From positions 62,001 to 126,000 of the forward strand of contig CALYZE010000001.1 in the NCBI GenBank assembly GCA_945607605.1: a stretch of 64,000 nt of DNA. Reading direction: 5' to 3'. Positions 56,701-64,000 of this stretch are shown here, piece by piece (position 1 is the first letter of the stretch; each line of letters begins with the position of its first letter). A model generated the notes under the pieces. It worked only from the letters and a program-made list of their open reading frames with translations. It searched no databases and was not told the DNA's origin. The translations under genes were made by a program, and so were the position numbers. The stretch comes from an uncultured Bacteroides sp. Lineage in GTDB: Bacteria; Bacteroidota; Bacteroidia; Bacteroidales; Bacteroidaceae.

Positions 56701-57218
56701 AGAAAGTAAAATGTGATTTTAAGAAGCTGGGCCCCAAGTTTGGAAAACAAATGAAAGCCGTAGCTGCCGCTGTTACTGAACTTTCGCAAGAAGCTATTAG
56801 CAAACTAGAACAAGAGGGTTCTTATAGTTTGAATCTAAATGGAGTAGAAGCTGTAATTGAAACATCGGATGTGGAAATTATCAGTGAAGACATCCCGGGA
56901 TGGTTGGTTGCCAATGAAGGCAAACTGACTGTTGCTTTGGAAGTAACCATCACTGAAGAACTCCGTCGCGAAGGTATAGCACGTGAATTGGTAAACCGTA
57001 TTCAAAATATTCGTAAATCAAGCGATTTCGAGATAACGGACAAAATAAAGATTACATTATCAAAAAATCCACAAACGGATGATGCGGTAACAGAATATAA
57101 AGACTATATTTGCAATCAAGTTTTAGGAACCTCATTGACGCTGGTAGACAAGGTAGAAAACAGTACAGAATTGAACTTTGATGATTTCTCGCTGTATGCA
57201 AGCGTTGTAAAATTATAA
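53730..57218 (+). CDS. ileS: Isoleucyl-tRNA synthetase, long form with GXHH signature
   Basis: 1162 aa, longer than the usual bacterial IleRS (about 930) and like the eukaryote-type IleRS2. Charges tRNA-Ile. The class I signature is altered: where HXGH is expected the protein reads GIHH (residues 57-60), i.e. the first and third positions are exchanged. KMSKR is at 710-714, and the editing domain is present (TTPWTLPSNTALCV and EDGTGIVHIAPTFGADD). The C-terminus lacks a cysteine zinc finger. From published work as I recall it, IleRS2 enzymes with GXHH are active and extremely resistant to mupirocin. The DksA-like gene follows by 29 bp. Confidence 0.97.
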   Translation: MGKKFAEYSKFDLSEVNKEVLKKWDENQVFAKSMTEREGCPSFVFFEGPPSANGMPGIHHVMARSIKDIFCRYKTMKGFQVKRKAGWDTHGLPVELGVEKTLGITKEDIGKTITVAEYNAACRKDVMKFTKEWEDLTHKMGYWVDMKDPYITYDNRYIETLWWLLKQLHKKGLLYKGYTIQPYSPAAGTGLSSHELNQPGCYRDVKDTTVVGQFKMKNPKSEMAEWGTPYFIAWTTTPWTLPSNTALCVGPKIDYIAVQTYNGYTSEKMTVILAKNLLYTHFNKKAEELALEDYKPGDKLIPFKIVGEYKGTDLVGMEYEQLIPWVNPVDVDNDGNWSVSNQGFRVIPGDYVTTEDGTGIVHIAPTFGADDAQVARAAGIPALFMINKKGETRPMVDLTGKFYLLEELDEQFVKECVNIELYKEYEGKWVKNAYDPQFTIDGKYDEKAAQAAETLDIEICMMMKVSNLAFKIEKQVHNYPHCWRTDKPVLYYPLDSWFIRSTACKERMIELNKTINWKPESTGTGRFGKWLENLNDWNLSRSRYWGTPLPIWLTEDGSEEKCIESVEELYNEIERSVAAGLMKANPYKENGFQPRVYSQENYDKIDLHRPYVDDIILVSKDGQPMKRESDLIDVWFDSGSMPYAQIHYPFENKELLDNQQVYPADFIAEGVDQTRGWFFTLHAIATMVFDSVSYKAVISNGLVLDKNGNKMSKRLGNAVDPFSTIEKYGSDPLRWYMITNSSPWDNLKFDVDGVEEVRRKFFGTLYNTYSFFALYANVDGFEYKEADVPMAERPEIDCWIISVLNTLVKNVDACYNEYEPTKAGRLISDFVNDNLSNWYVRLNRKRFWGGGMTQDKLSAFQTLYTCLETVAKLMAPIAPFYADMLFSDLITATERDQVVSIHLAKFPEYKEEMIDKELEARMQMAQDVTSMVLALRRKVNIKVRQPLQCIMIPVVDEEQRAHIEAVKALIMNEVNIKEIRFVDGAAGVLVKKVKCDFKKLGPKFGKQMKAVAAAVTELSQEAISKLEQEGSYSLNLNGVEAVIETSDVEIISEDIPGWLVANEGKLTVALEVTITEELRREGIARELVNRIQNIRKSSDFEITDKIKITLSKNPQTDDAVTEYKDYICNQVLGTSLTLVDKVENSTELNFDDFSLYASVVKL

Positions 57219-57247
57219 TTAATACTAACCGATTAACACCTTAAGTT

Positions 57248-57628
57248 ATGGCAGAAAAAACAAGATATTCAGATGTTGAATTGGAGGAATTCCGCAGCAT
57301 CATAAATGATAAGTTAGAGTTGGCTCAACGCGATTATGAATTACTAAAAGCAAGCCTCACAGGTGCAGACGGTAACGATACCGATGACACATCTCCGACC
57401 TACAAGGTTTTGGAAGAAGGTGCCAATACCTTGTCTAAAGAAGAAACAACACGCTTGGCACAACGCCAGTTGAAGTTTATTCAAGGTCTGCAGGCTGCCT
57501 TGATACGCATTGAGAACAAAACGTATGGAATTTGTCGTGAAACAGGCAAACTAATTCCCATAGAACGTCTGCGTGCCGTACCTCATGCAACATTAAGTAT
57601 TGAAGCTAAAAATAACGGCACAAGATAG
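57248..57628 (+). CDS. TraR/DksA-like protein lacking the zinc-binding cysteines
   Basis: 126 aa. Coiled-coil N-terminal half (about 5-90) and the DksA-type end YGICRETGKLIPIERLRAVPHATLSI. Only one of the four zinc cysteines remains (C96); T99, S117 and A120 occupy the others. The acidic tip region (DGNDTDD, 41-47) retains aspartates as in the DksA tip that enters the RNA polymerase secondary channel. So a transcription factor related to the stringent response is likely, with the globular domain held without zinc. Two bases separate it from lspA. Confidence 0.9.
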   Translation: MAEKTRYSDVELEEFRSIINDKLELAQRDYELLKASLTGADGNDTDDTSPTYKVLEEGANTLSKEETTRLAQRQLKFIQGLQAALIRIENKTYGICRETGKLIPIERLRAVPHATLSIEAKNNGTR

Positions 57629-57630
57629 AG

Positions 57631-58263
57631 ATGGGGAAACTTTTCACGAAAGGCCGCATTGCTTTACTTATTATTTTCTCGGTATTGATTATCGACCAGA
57701 TAATAAAGGTATGGATTAAAACGCATATGTACTGGCACGAAAGCAGACGTGTGGCAGATTGGTTCTACATCTATTTTACGGAAAATAATGGCATGGCTTT
57801 CGGCATAGAAGTCTTCGGAAAGCTATTCCTTACTTCGTTCCGTATTCTTGCGGTTGCAGTGATTGGCTGGTTCTTATACAAATTTGTAAAGCAGGGCATG
57901 AAGACTGGATTCATAATTTGTATTGCTCTGATTCTGACCGGTGCATTGGGTAATATTATTGACAGCGTATTCTACGGTGTATTGTTTAATGAAAGTACCC
58001 ATGCGCAAATAGCTTCTTTCATGCCTGAAGGAGGGGGATATGCCCCATTCTTCTATGGTAAGGTAGTGGATATGTTCTATTTCCCTATTATTGAAACGAA
58101 CTGGCCGGAATGGATGCCGTTTATCGGAGGGAATCATTTTATTTTCTTTAGTCCGATATTCAACTTTGCCGATGCGGCTATTAGTTGTGGCATTATTGCT
58201 TTACTACTGTTCTACAGTAAATATTTAAATGAAGCCTATCATGCTGTCACTAAGAAATCATGA
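57631..58263 (+). CDS. lspA: Lipoprotein signal peptidase
   Basis: 210 aa, longer than the enteric enzyme (about 165) as in other Bacteroidetes. Four membrane helices; the two catalytic aspartates are in GNIIDSVFYG and FNFADAAIS, and the conserved FTENNGMAFG is present. Cleaves the leader of prolipoproteins at the inner membrane after diacylglyceryl addition. Its stop overlaps the start of the DUF4296 lipoprotein gene (ATGA), so the enzyme is coupled to a probable substrate. Confidence 0.96.
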   Translation: MGKLFTKGRIALLIIFSVLIIDQIIKVWIKTHMYWHESRRVADWFYIYFTENNGMAFGIEVFGKLFLTSFRILAVAVIGWFLYKFVKQGMKTGFIICIALILTGALGNIIDSVFYGVLFNESTHAQIASFMPEGGGYAPFFYGKVVDMFYFPIIETNWPEWMPFIGGNHFIFFSPIFNFADAAISCGIIALLLFYSKYLNEAYHAVTKKS

Positions 58264-59231
58264 AAGGAAGAAATCGGATTCAATGGTATAGTGTGGCCCT
58301 TTTGGCATTCTGTTTAACAGCCTGTCAGGTAAAAAGACCTAAGGATGTTCTACCGGATGCCAAAATGGAAAACGTACTTTACGACTATCACATAGCTAAG
58401 GCTATGGGTGAAGAAGTTCCCTATAACGAAAGTTATAAGCGACTGCTATATATTGAATCTGTCTTCAAAAAACATGGCATCACCCAAGCTAACTTTGATT
58501 CTTCAATGGTTTGGTTCGCCCGCAATCCCGAAGTTCTCACAAAGATTTATGAAAAGATAAACTTGCGATTGAAAGCTGAGAGAGACGGCATCAACCACTT
58601 AATTGCTATACGTGATAATAAGCCGAAGGAATCTCTTCCAGGTGATAGTATTGACGTATGGGCATGGCAGCATATCTATCAGTTGACAGGGATGCCTCTG
58701 GACAACAAGTTAATATTCAATCTTCCTTCAGATACAAATTTCCATGCCAGAGATACATTACAATGGAAGGTGCGTTTTCGTTTTTATAACGGAACACCGG
58801 ATAGCTTGTATGCGCCTTTGATGGCTATGAAAATAAGATATGAGAATGACAGTATCATTAATAACCTCTTGAAAATCAAAGAAACAGGGGTTAAAACCAT
58901 CAGTCTATTTGCTGATACTTTAGGAAAAATAAAGGAGGTGAGTGGGTTTATTTATTATCCGATGCAAAAAACTTCTCAACCTTTATTAATAGATCATATC
59001 TCATTGATGCGCTACCATGCTACTGACTCCATAGCTCATGCTGCAAAAGACAGCGTGCAAGAGAACACCGACAAGTTAGAAATGGAGAATATAAAACAAG
59101 AGCCTGTCGAGATGAGATCAGTAGACATGATTGAACAAGATAACGGTACGAACCTCCGTCGTGAGAATCTTCGTCCTCGTCCTACTTTGCGTAATACCGA
59201 TAAACCGATTCGCCAACTCGATCCTAAATAA
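58260..59231 (+). CDS. DUF4296 lipoprotein
   Basis: 323 aa. Lipoprotein leader with lipobox LTAC (Cys near residue 22), then a DUF4296 domain (about 30-115: PKDVLPDAKMENVLYDYHIAKAMG) and a less conserved C-terminus ending in a basic, Arg-rich tail. Function unknown; likely anchored in the inner or outer membrane and facing the periplasm. It overlaps lspA at its start and the next small gene at its stop (TAATG). Confidence 0.88.
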   Translation: MKGRNRIQWYSVALLAFCLTACQVKRPKDVLPDAKMENVLYDYHIAKAMGEEVPYNESYKRLLYIESVFKKHGITQANFDSSMVWFARNPEVLTKIYEKINLRLKAERDGINHLIAIRDNKPKESLPGDSIDVWAWQHIYQLTGMPLDNKLIFNLPSDTNFHARDTLQWKVRFRFYNGTPDSLYAPLMAMKIRYENDSIINNLLKIKETGVKTISLFADTLGKIKEVSGFIYYPMQKTSQPLLIDHISLMRYHATDSIAHAAKDSVQENTDKLEMENIKQEPVEMRSVDMIEQDNGTNLRRENLRPRPTLRNTDKPIRQLDPK

Positions 59232-59569
59232 TGAAACGTTATGCTTCTCACTTTCTGCTTCTTCCAGGATATGGTTATCTGAAACAGTCTGTTGTTGAAA
59301 TGGAAGGGAATCGTGTAACACGTATTTTTCTGCTGTCAGAAGAAATTGAAAATACAGAGTGGCTACCGGGTATTATTATTTTGCTAAATAAAGATATTGG
59401 GAACAATGTCACTCTTTGTGAGTCCTATTTTAGGAAGCCCTACATATTATCATCTATTCCCGAACGCGTGGAAAAGCAACTTTCTTCTCTTATTCCGTAT
59501 CTTCTTTTCCCTTTTGACTTTACAACGATGCAGCCTGTCGCCGAAACTCAGCACAGACTACTGCGGTAG
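59231..59569 (+). CDS. Small conserved-looking protein, unknown function
   Basis: 112 aa. The start overlaps the DUF4296 stop (TAATG), the sign of a translationally coupled real gene. It begins KRYASHFLLLPGYGYLKQSVVEM with no clear signal peptide, has beta-strand-like hydrophobic segments, and its last 17 codons run antisense into the 3' end of the convergent methyltransferase gene. I do not recognise a family. Confidence 0.65.
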   Translation: MKRYASHFLLLPGYGYLKQSVVEMEGNRVTRIFLLSEEIENTEWLPGIIILLNKDIGNNVTLCESYFRKPYILSSIPERVEKQLSSLIPYLLFPFDFTTMQPVAETQHRLLR

Positions 59570-60281
59570 CAATGGCAACATTTAATGATTCAGATGTTTC
59601 GCGGTCTGCGGGATAGTTAGGAATGTATAATTTGTGATTGATAAGCTGTTTTACCTCTTCTCCGATACCATTTCCTTCATTTCCCATTACAATCAATCCA
59701 TTTTTAGACAAAGGATGTCCATATATGTTTTCTCCATCAAGAAAAGTACCGTAAACAGGAATATCTGTCAAAGAACCAATCAGTTCGGGCAGAGAAGTAT
59801 AGTGTAGTTTTACACGCGCAATACCTCCCATAGTGGCTTGCACACTTTTAGGATTATAAACGTCCACCGTATTGGGCGAACAGAAGATATGCTCTATTCC
59901 AAACCAATCAGCCAAGCGAATAATCGTTCCTAAATTGCCGGGATCTTGTACATCATCCAAAGCAAGACATAAAGAATGATTAATTACCGAAAAGTCTATG
60001 ATTTCCTCTGGTTGCCGGAAGACAGCCAATACTTGTTGAGGAGTTTTCAGCAAACTGGCACGCGAAAGTTCCTCTTCTGAAACTTCTGTTACGTCTTCCA
60101 AAGGTAAATGTCTGTTATGAGAAAGCCATTCAGAAGTTGCAATCAGCAAACAACAGGAAAAATGTCCTAATAGATCACCTACCAATTTGGGGCCTTCAGC
60201 AAGAAATACGTTGTCTGCCTTTCTATTTTTTTTTAATTCCAGCGAGTGGATATATTTAATTCGGTTCTTACTTAATGTCAT
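59520..60281 (-). CDS. TrmH/SpoU-family RNA 2'-O-methyltransferase
   Basis: 253 aa from the ATG at 60281; a longer frame to 60542 is rejected because a -7 element lies at 60304-60311 and the extra residues look non-coding. An N-terminal substrate-binding domain (KNRKADNVFLAEGPKLV) is followed by the SPOUT knot with the AdoMet-site motifs LDDVQDPGNLGTIIR, VMGNEGNGI and NVAIATAVV. Probably modifies a ribose in tRNA or rRNA; the target is not known. It shares 50 bp of 3' overlap with the convergent 112-aa gene and diverges from the TamA-like gene. Confidence 0.93.
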   Translation of the reverse strand: MTLSKNRIKYIHSLELKKNRKADNVFLAEGPKLVGDLLGHFSCCLLIATSEWLSHNRHLPLEDVTEVSEEELSRASLLKTPQQVLAVFRQPEEIIDFSVINHSLCLALDDVQDPGNLGTIIRLADWFGIEHIFCSPNTVDVYNPKSVQATMGGIARVKLHYTSLPELIGSLTDIPVYGTFLDGENIYGHPLSKNGLIVMGNEGNGIGEEVKQLINHKLYIPNYPADRETSESLNVAIATAVVCAEFRRQAASL

Positions 60282-60303
60282 AAGATAAAATGTTATCGGT
60301 TGA

Positions 60304-60311
60304 CAAAAATA
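60304..60311 (-). promoter_or_regulatory. -7 element for the RNA methyltransferase
   Basis: Minus-strand TATTTTTG, fits TAnnTTTG, 22 bp ahead of the ATG. Confidence 0.5.
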
Positions 60312-60385
60312 CATGATTATTTCTATATAATCAAAAACTCGACACTCTTCCGGTCTTTTTATTTCGAGAAGAAAAAAAATACAAG

Positions 60386-60393
60386 TATATTTG
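60386..60393 (+). promoter_or_regulatory. -7 element for the TamA-like gene
   Basis: TATATTTG, exact match, 32 bp ahead of the ATG. The -33 position reads TTCG, a partial match. Confidence 0.55.
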
Positions 60394-60425
60394 TAGCTCT
60401 GTTTATGCGCAATTAATGATTCGGT

Positions 60426-62741
60426 ATGAAGAAAGGCTTTCGCTATGCGATCTATGCTGTAGTTGTACTTTTGTCGGCTTCTTGTTCTTCCACCAAATAT
60501 GTACCAGATGGTTCGTATTTGCTGGACGAGGCACGCATACAAACAGACACTAAAGGAATTAAACCTTCCAACCTATCTATTTATGTCCGCCAAAAGCCAA
60601 ACGCCAAATGGTTTAGCCTTATAAAGACCCAGTTATATGTTTACAATTGGTCCGGACGCGATTCTACACGTTGGATAAACCGCACCTTGCGTAAATTGGG
60701 CGATGCTCCCGTTATCTATAGTGATAAGGAAACGAACCGTACTAGCGAGGAAATGACCAAAGCTATGCAGAATATGGGCTATATGGGTGCTATGGTTGAG
60801 CCTGTGCGTCAAGTCAAGAAGAAAAAGTTGAAATTAGTCTATAAAGTTACTGCAGGAAAACCTTATAAAGTGCGTACTTTAAAATACGATATTCAAGATG
60901 ATAAAATAGGAGAGTATATGCAGCAAGATTCCGTAGCAACTCTTTTGTCTGAAGATATGTATTTTGATGTCAATATACTAGATGCGGAACGTCAACGTAT
61001 CACGAATTATCTTCTGCAGAACGGATATTATAAATTCAATAAAGATTATATTTCATATACTGCCGATACCGTGCGAAATACTTATTTAGTAGATCTAACG
61101 CTGCATCTGGCTCCCTATCGGTTGCCCAATGAAGAAAAGACACAGAACCATCATCAATACACTATTAATAAAGTAAACTTCATTACGGATTATAATGTAT
61201 TGGAATCATCTGCCTTAAGCAGTGTGGAAGTAAACGACTCTCTACATTACAAAGGTTTCCCCATATATTATAAAGATAAGTTGTATCTCCGTCCTAAAGT
61301 ATTGACTAATAATTTGCGAATTACTCCGGGAACTTTATTCAATGAACAGGATGTGCAACGTACATATTCCAACTTTGGCCGTTTGCAAGCGTTGAAATAT
61401 ACCAATATTCGTTTCTTTGAAACACAACAAGAAGACAGTACCAAGCTGAATGCTTATGTACTTCTGACCAAGAGTAAACACCAATCTGTTTCTTTTGAGA
61501 TAGAAGGTACCAATTCTGCTGGCGACTTGGGTGCTGCAGCATCGGTGTCATTCCAGCATCGCAACTTGTTCAAAGGTTCAGAGACTTTTATGTTTAAAGT
61601 ACGTGGTGCATTCGAAGCTGTATCTGCCTTGCAAGGCAGTGGAGCACACAACCAAAATTATACAGAACTTGGAGCAGAAACAACAATCAACTTTCCGCGC
61701 TTCATGTTCCCATTCCTTTCTAATGACTTTAAACGGAGAATACGGGCTACCACAGAATTCGGTTTGCAGTACAGCTACCAAATGCGTCCTGAATTTACAC
61801 GTATTGTGGCATCGGCAGGATGGAGTTATAAATGGGGTGTACAGCGTCAGCGATCGCAACATCGCATCGACTTATTAGATATCAACTATCTGTATATGCC
61901 CTGGATTGATCCAACGTTTAAAGAGAATTACTTGGAGAAAGATGAAAATTATATTCTGCGGTATAATTATGATGATCGCTTGATTGTCCGTACCGGATAT
62001 AGCTATACTTATAATAGTGCCGGTCAGGCTCTGATGAACAATTCCGTTATGGGCAACTCATACACCATTCGTTTTAATTTTGAATCGGCCGGTAACCTTC
62101 TTTATGCTGCCGCCCAGATAGCGCGCATGAAAAAAAATGAAAAAGACGAATATACCTTATTAAATATACCTTTTGCACAATATCTGAAGGGAGATTTTGA
62201 TTTTGCCAAGAATGTAGTCATTGACAACCGTAACTCGCTGGCATTCCACTTTGGTGCGGGCATTGCAATTCCCTACGGCAATGCAACCATTATACCTTTT
62301 GAGAAACGTTATTTTTCAGGAGGCGCCAATAGTGTGCGTGGCTGGTCGGTTCGTAATTTAGGACCGGGATCTTTCCCCGGTGACGGTAATTTTCTAAATC
62401 AATCCGGAGATATCAAATTGGATGCAAGTATCGAGTATCGCACACGCTTATTCTGGAAATTCAGAGGAGCCATCTTTGTAGATGCCGGTAATATCTGGAC
62501 TTTGCGCGATTACAAAGATCAACCGGGAGGTAAATTCAAGTTCAACGAATTCTACAAACAGATTGCTGTAGCCTATGGATTAGGATTACGTATGGATTTA
62601 GATTTCTTTGTGCTTCGTTTTGATGCGGGTATGAAGGCCATTGATCCTGTTTATAAAAAAGGAAAAGGCCGATATCCGATTATTCATCCGGATTTCGGCC
62701 GTGATCTCACATTCCACTTTGCAGTGGGATATCCTTTCTAA
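60426..62741 (+). CDS. BamA/TamA-family outer membrane lipoprotein (TamL-like)
   Basis: 771 aa. The leader ends in a lipobox (LSASC, Cys20), so unlike E. coli TamA this Omp85 protein should carry an N-terminal lipid. POTRA-like domains (about 25-345) are followed by the surface-antigen barrel (about 370-771) with the lid-loop FFSGGANSVRGW and a C-terminal strand ending in HFAVGYPF. Bacteroidetes TamL proteins fit this description; they act with TamB in envelope assembly. No tamB is in view next to it. Single gene, convergent with DUF3332. Confidence 0.92.
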   Translation: MKKGFRYAIYAVVVLLSASCSSTKYVPDGSYLLDEARIQTDTKGIKPSNLSIYVRQKPNAKWFSLIKTQLYVYNWSGRDSTRWINRTLRKLGDAPVIYSDKETNRTSEEMTKAMQNMGYMGAMVEPVRQVKKKKLKLVYKVTAGKPYKVRTLKYDIQDDKIGEYMQQDSVATLLSEDMYFDVNILDAERQRITNYLLQNGYYKFNKDYISYTADTVRNTYLVDLTLHLAPYRLPNEEKTQNHHQYTINKVNFITDYNVLESSALSSVEVNDSLHYKGFPIYYKDKLYLRPKVLTNNLRITPGTLFNEQDVQRTYSNFGRLQALKYTNIRFFETQQEDSTKLNAYVLLTKSKHQSVSFEIEGTNSAGDLGAAASVSFQHRNLFKGSETFMFKVRGAFEAVSALQGSGAHNQNYTELGAETTINFPRFMFPFLSNDFKRRIRATTEFGLQYSYQMRPEFTRIVASAGWSYKWGVQRQRSQHRIDLLDINYLYMPWIDPTFKENYLEKDENYILRYNYDDRLIVRTGYSYTYNSAGQALMNNSVMGNSYTIRFNFESAGNLLYAAAQIARMKKNEKDEYTLLNIPFAQYLKGDFDFAKNVVIDNRNSLAFHFGAGIAIPYGNATIIPFEKRYFSGGANSVRGWSVRNLGPGSFPGDGNFLNQSGDIKLDASIEYRTRLFWKFRGAIFVDAGNIWTLRDYKDQPGGKFKFNEFYKQIAVAYGLGLRMDLDFFVLRFDAGMKAIDPVYKKGKGRYPIIHPDFGRDLTFHFAVGYPF

Positions 62742-62769
62742 TGAAATCTTAATTTCCTATTTTTATTTT

Positions 62770-63324
62770 TTAATTAAAAGCGTAATAGCTATTAATCATT
62801 GTAGCTTGGCGAGCAGCTGTTATACCTTGAGCATCCAAAGTAACAGTCATCTCTTCGCCATTGGGTAATGTCATTTGTGCAGTACCATCATTGTTCATTT
62901 GCAGCAATTCAGTGCTAACACCATCAGCCACTACATTCCAGGTATTCAATTCTTTATTATAAATCAATTCCATAGAAGCAGTTTCGCCTTCTTTCGCAAT
63001 AGAGTAACCATTTTCAAGTGTTTCTACCAAGTAATTGCCATTTTCACCCTTCACCTTCTTAACGTCACCTATACTAGCTATCGGATTGCTGCCTGTCCAA
63101 AATTCAATGGAGTTGATAACCAAAGCATCTGCCAGATAACATACACCATACACAGGAACGATATTAAATGCTAAAAATACGAGTTCGTTGACAAATTTAT
63201 TGCCTACACCTTGATTCCAGCTCAAAAGTTTGCCGTGTAATCCGAAAGAACCAATACAAGAACTAAAAAGGAACATGCCACAAGCCATAACAGTTGCAGC
63301 CATCTTTAAATTTAATTTTTTCAT
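62770..63324 (-). CDS. DUF3332 lipoprotein-like protein
   Basis: 184 aa. Lipobox FSSC near residue 23 after a hydrophobic leader, then a second hydrophobic stretch (LVFLAFNIVPVYGVCYLADALVI) and a beta-rich acidic C-terminal half. This layout is that of DUF3332. Function unknown; a membrane-associated envelope protein is likely. A minus-strand -7 element is at 63392-63399. Confidence 0.85.
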   Translation of the reverse strand: MKKLNLKMAATVMACGMFLFSSCIGSFGLHGKLLSWNQGVGNKFVNELVFLAFNIVPVYGVCYLADALVINSIEFWTGSNPIASIGDVKKVKGENGNYLVETLENGYSIAKEGETASMELIYNKELNTWNVVADGVSTELLQMNNDGTAQMTLPNGEEMTVTLDAQGITAARQATMINSYYAFN

Positions 63325-63391
63325 AATTTACTCTTTTATAATTTTCTGTATTCTTTATCAGTTTAGCCTATTAAGCCATTCTGAACAGTTG

Positions 63392-63399
63392 CAAATATA
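63392..63399 (-). promoter_or_regulatory. -7 element for the DUF3332 gene
   Basis: Minus-strand TATATTTG, exact match, giving a leader of about 65 nt. Confidence 0.5.
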
Positions 63400-63460
63400 G
63401 TTTTTTTTATCTAAAAATATAAGTTTTAAAGAAAAAACTATAATTAGTAAAACAAAAAAA

Positions 63461-63898
63461 CTATTTATCAGTCTTTTGTGGACATTGTTTTCCTATCCAA
63501 TAATCTGCAGAAAACTTACCAGGACCAGCGATATACATCAATACAAATATTGCCAAATAAACAAAAGCAAGTTCTTTTACAGCAAACGGGTCATTCCCAT
63601 GAATCACAAAGAATGCGACACCCATGGTAAAAATCATCGGTATCATAGACAGGCGATACAGAAAACCTACTATAAACGCGAGAGAACAAGCCAATTCTCC
63701 AAAAATAGCCAATCCTAAAGACAATGGACTACCTATACCCAATGGATCGGGAAAGACTGCGGACATTTCTGCATAGCTAGACCATTTAGCAACACCATGG
63801 CTCATCAACAATAAGCCAAATACAATTCTTGCAAGTAATAAAAGAGCAGAAGTTACTGTTTCATTCGGTGTAGAGGGAAATAAAAATCGTTTAATCAT
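63461..63898 (-). CDS. DoxX-family membrane protein
   Basis: 145 aa with four membrane helices. The first holds LLLARIVFGLLLMSHGVAKW, the family's opening, and GELACSLAFIVGFLYRLSMIPMIFTM lies in the middle. DoxX relatives sit beside quinone oxidoreductases or thiosulfate enzymes, but no such partner is visible here; the nearest is the DUF3332 gene on the same strand. Role unknown. ATG at 63898. Confidence 0.9.
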   Translation of the reverse strand: MIKRFLFPSTPNETVTSALLLLARIVFGLLLMSHGVAKWSSYAEMSAVFPDPLGIGSPLSLGLAIFGELACSLAFIVGFLYRLSMIPMIFTMGVAFFVIHGNDPFAVKELAFVYLAIFVLMYIAGPGKFSADYWIGKQCPQKTDK

Positions 63899-64000
63899 AA
63901 TTTATTCATTTATTAGTTTGTATTTCAAATTGAAACAAAAAAAGAGGAATAAAAGTTTACTCAAACTCCATCTATTTGACAATAATTTACAAACATTCGG

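Noticed and set aside
60282..60542. N-terminal extension of the RNA methyltransferase
   Set aside because: The extra 87 residues look non-coding, cross the -7 element of the gene's own promoter and overlap the divergent TamA-like gene's start.

Overview
The window reads as ordinary chromosome from a gut Bacteroides or a close relative in the Bacteroidales. The evidence is the promoters (TTTG, about 19 bases, TAnnTTTG), Bacteroidetes-only families (PorT-like barrel, lipoprotein TamA homologue, DUF4296 lipoprotein, Nudix-type xylose regulator, long-form IleRS), an outer membrane receptor and moderate-to-low GC. I see no insertion sequence, phage, integrase, CRISPR array, rRNA or plasmid function. 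One tRNA (Arg, anticodon TCT) is present.

Layout. 12-5973: a Pif1-like helicase with an HRDC domain, a reductase of the RmlD type, a small secreted protein, and a two-component system whose kinase is broken by a frameshift. 6037-8331: three tandem ~20-bp repeats, then a TonB-dependent-type outer membrane barrel divergent from that system. 8414-11465: convergent one-carbon genes fhs and glyA. 11570-14421: pyrB-pyrI, a flavin reductase and a PorT-like barrel. 14680-19515: envelope and folate run (PBP1a, folK-like, kdsB, catalytically dead M16 peptidase). 19695-21883: a secreted 14-repeat MORN protein and prs. 22009-28606: a very large two-module sensor kinase, its response regulator and an AbgT-type transporter. 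28830-30264: tRNA-Arg, YecH-like and TPR proteins. 30348-36811: glycogen branching enzyme, YhcH, DUF2461, a cytoplasmic GH13 amylase and a patatin-like lipase. 36892-41188: a four-gene redox locus (two DUF362 proteins, an ECF S component, a NapH-NapG-like fusion). 41400-42287: fabD. 42684-47925: the xylose operon. 48061-53388: a GNAT-nitrilase fusion and a three-subunit acyl-CoA carboxylase. 53730-63898: ileS, a DksA-like protein without its zinc site, lspA, DUF4296 lipoprotein, an RNA methyltransferase, the TamA-like lipoprotein, DUF3332 and DoxX proteins.

How the genes work together. Several runs are clear operons: HK-RR; pyrBI; PBP-folK-kdsB-M16; kinase-RR-AbgT; DUF2461-yhcH-glgB; patatin-GH13; DUF362-ECF-DUF362-NapHG; nudix-xylB-xylA-xylE; carboxyltransferase-biotin carboxylase-BCCP; and dksA-like-lspA-DUF4296-small ORF. 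The most interesting items are the four-gene DUF362/ECF/NapHG-like redox locus (no function known to me), the double-module kinase coupled to AbgT, an IleRS whose HXGH signature is rearranged to GXHH, and the tandem-repeat operator candidate between the frameshifted kinase and the outer membrane barrel. All functional calls are from motif recognition by eye; no database search was run.
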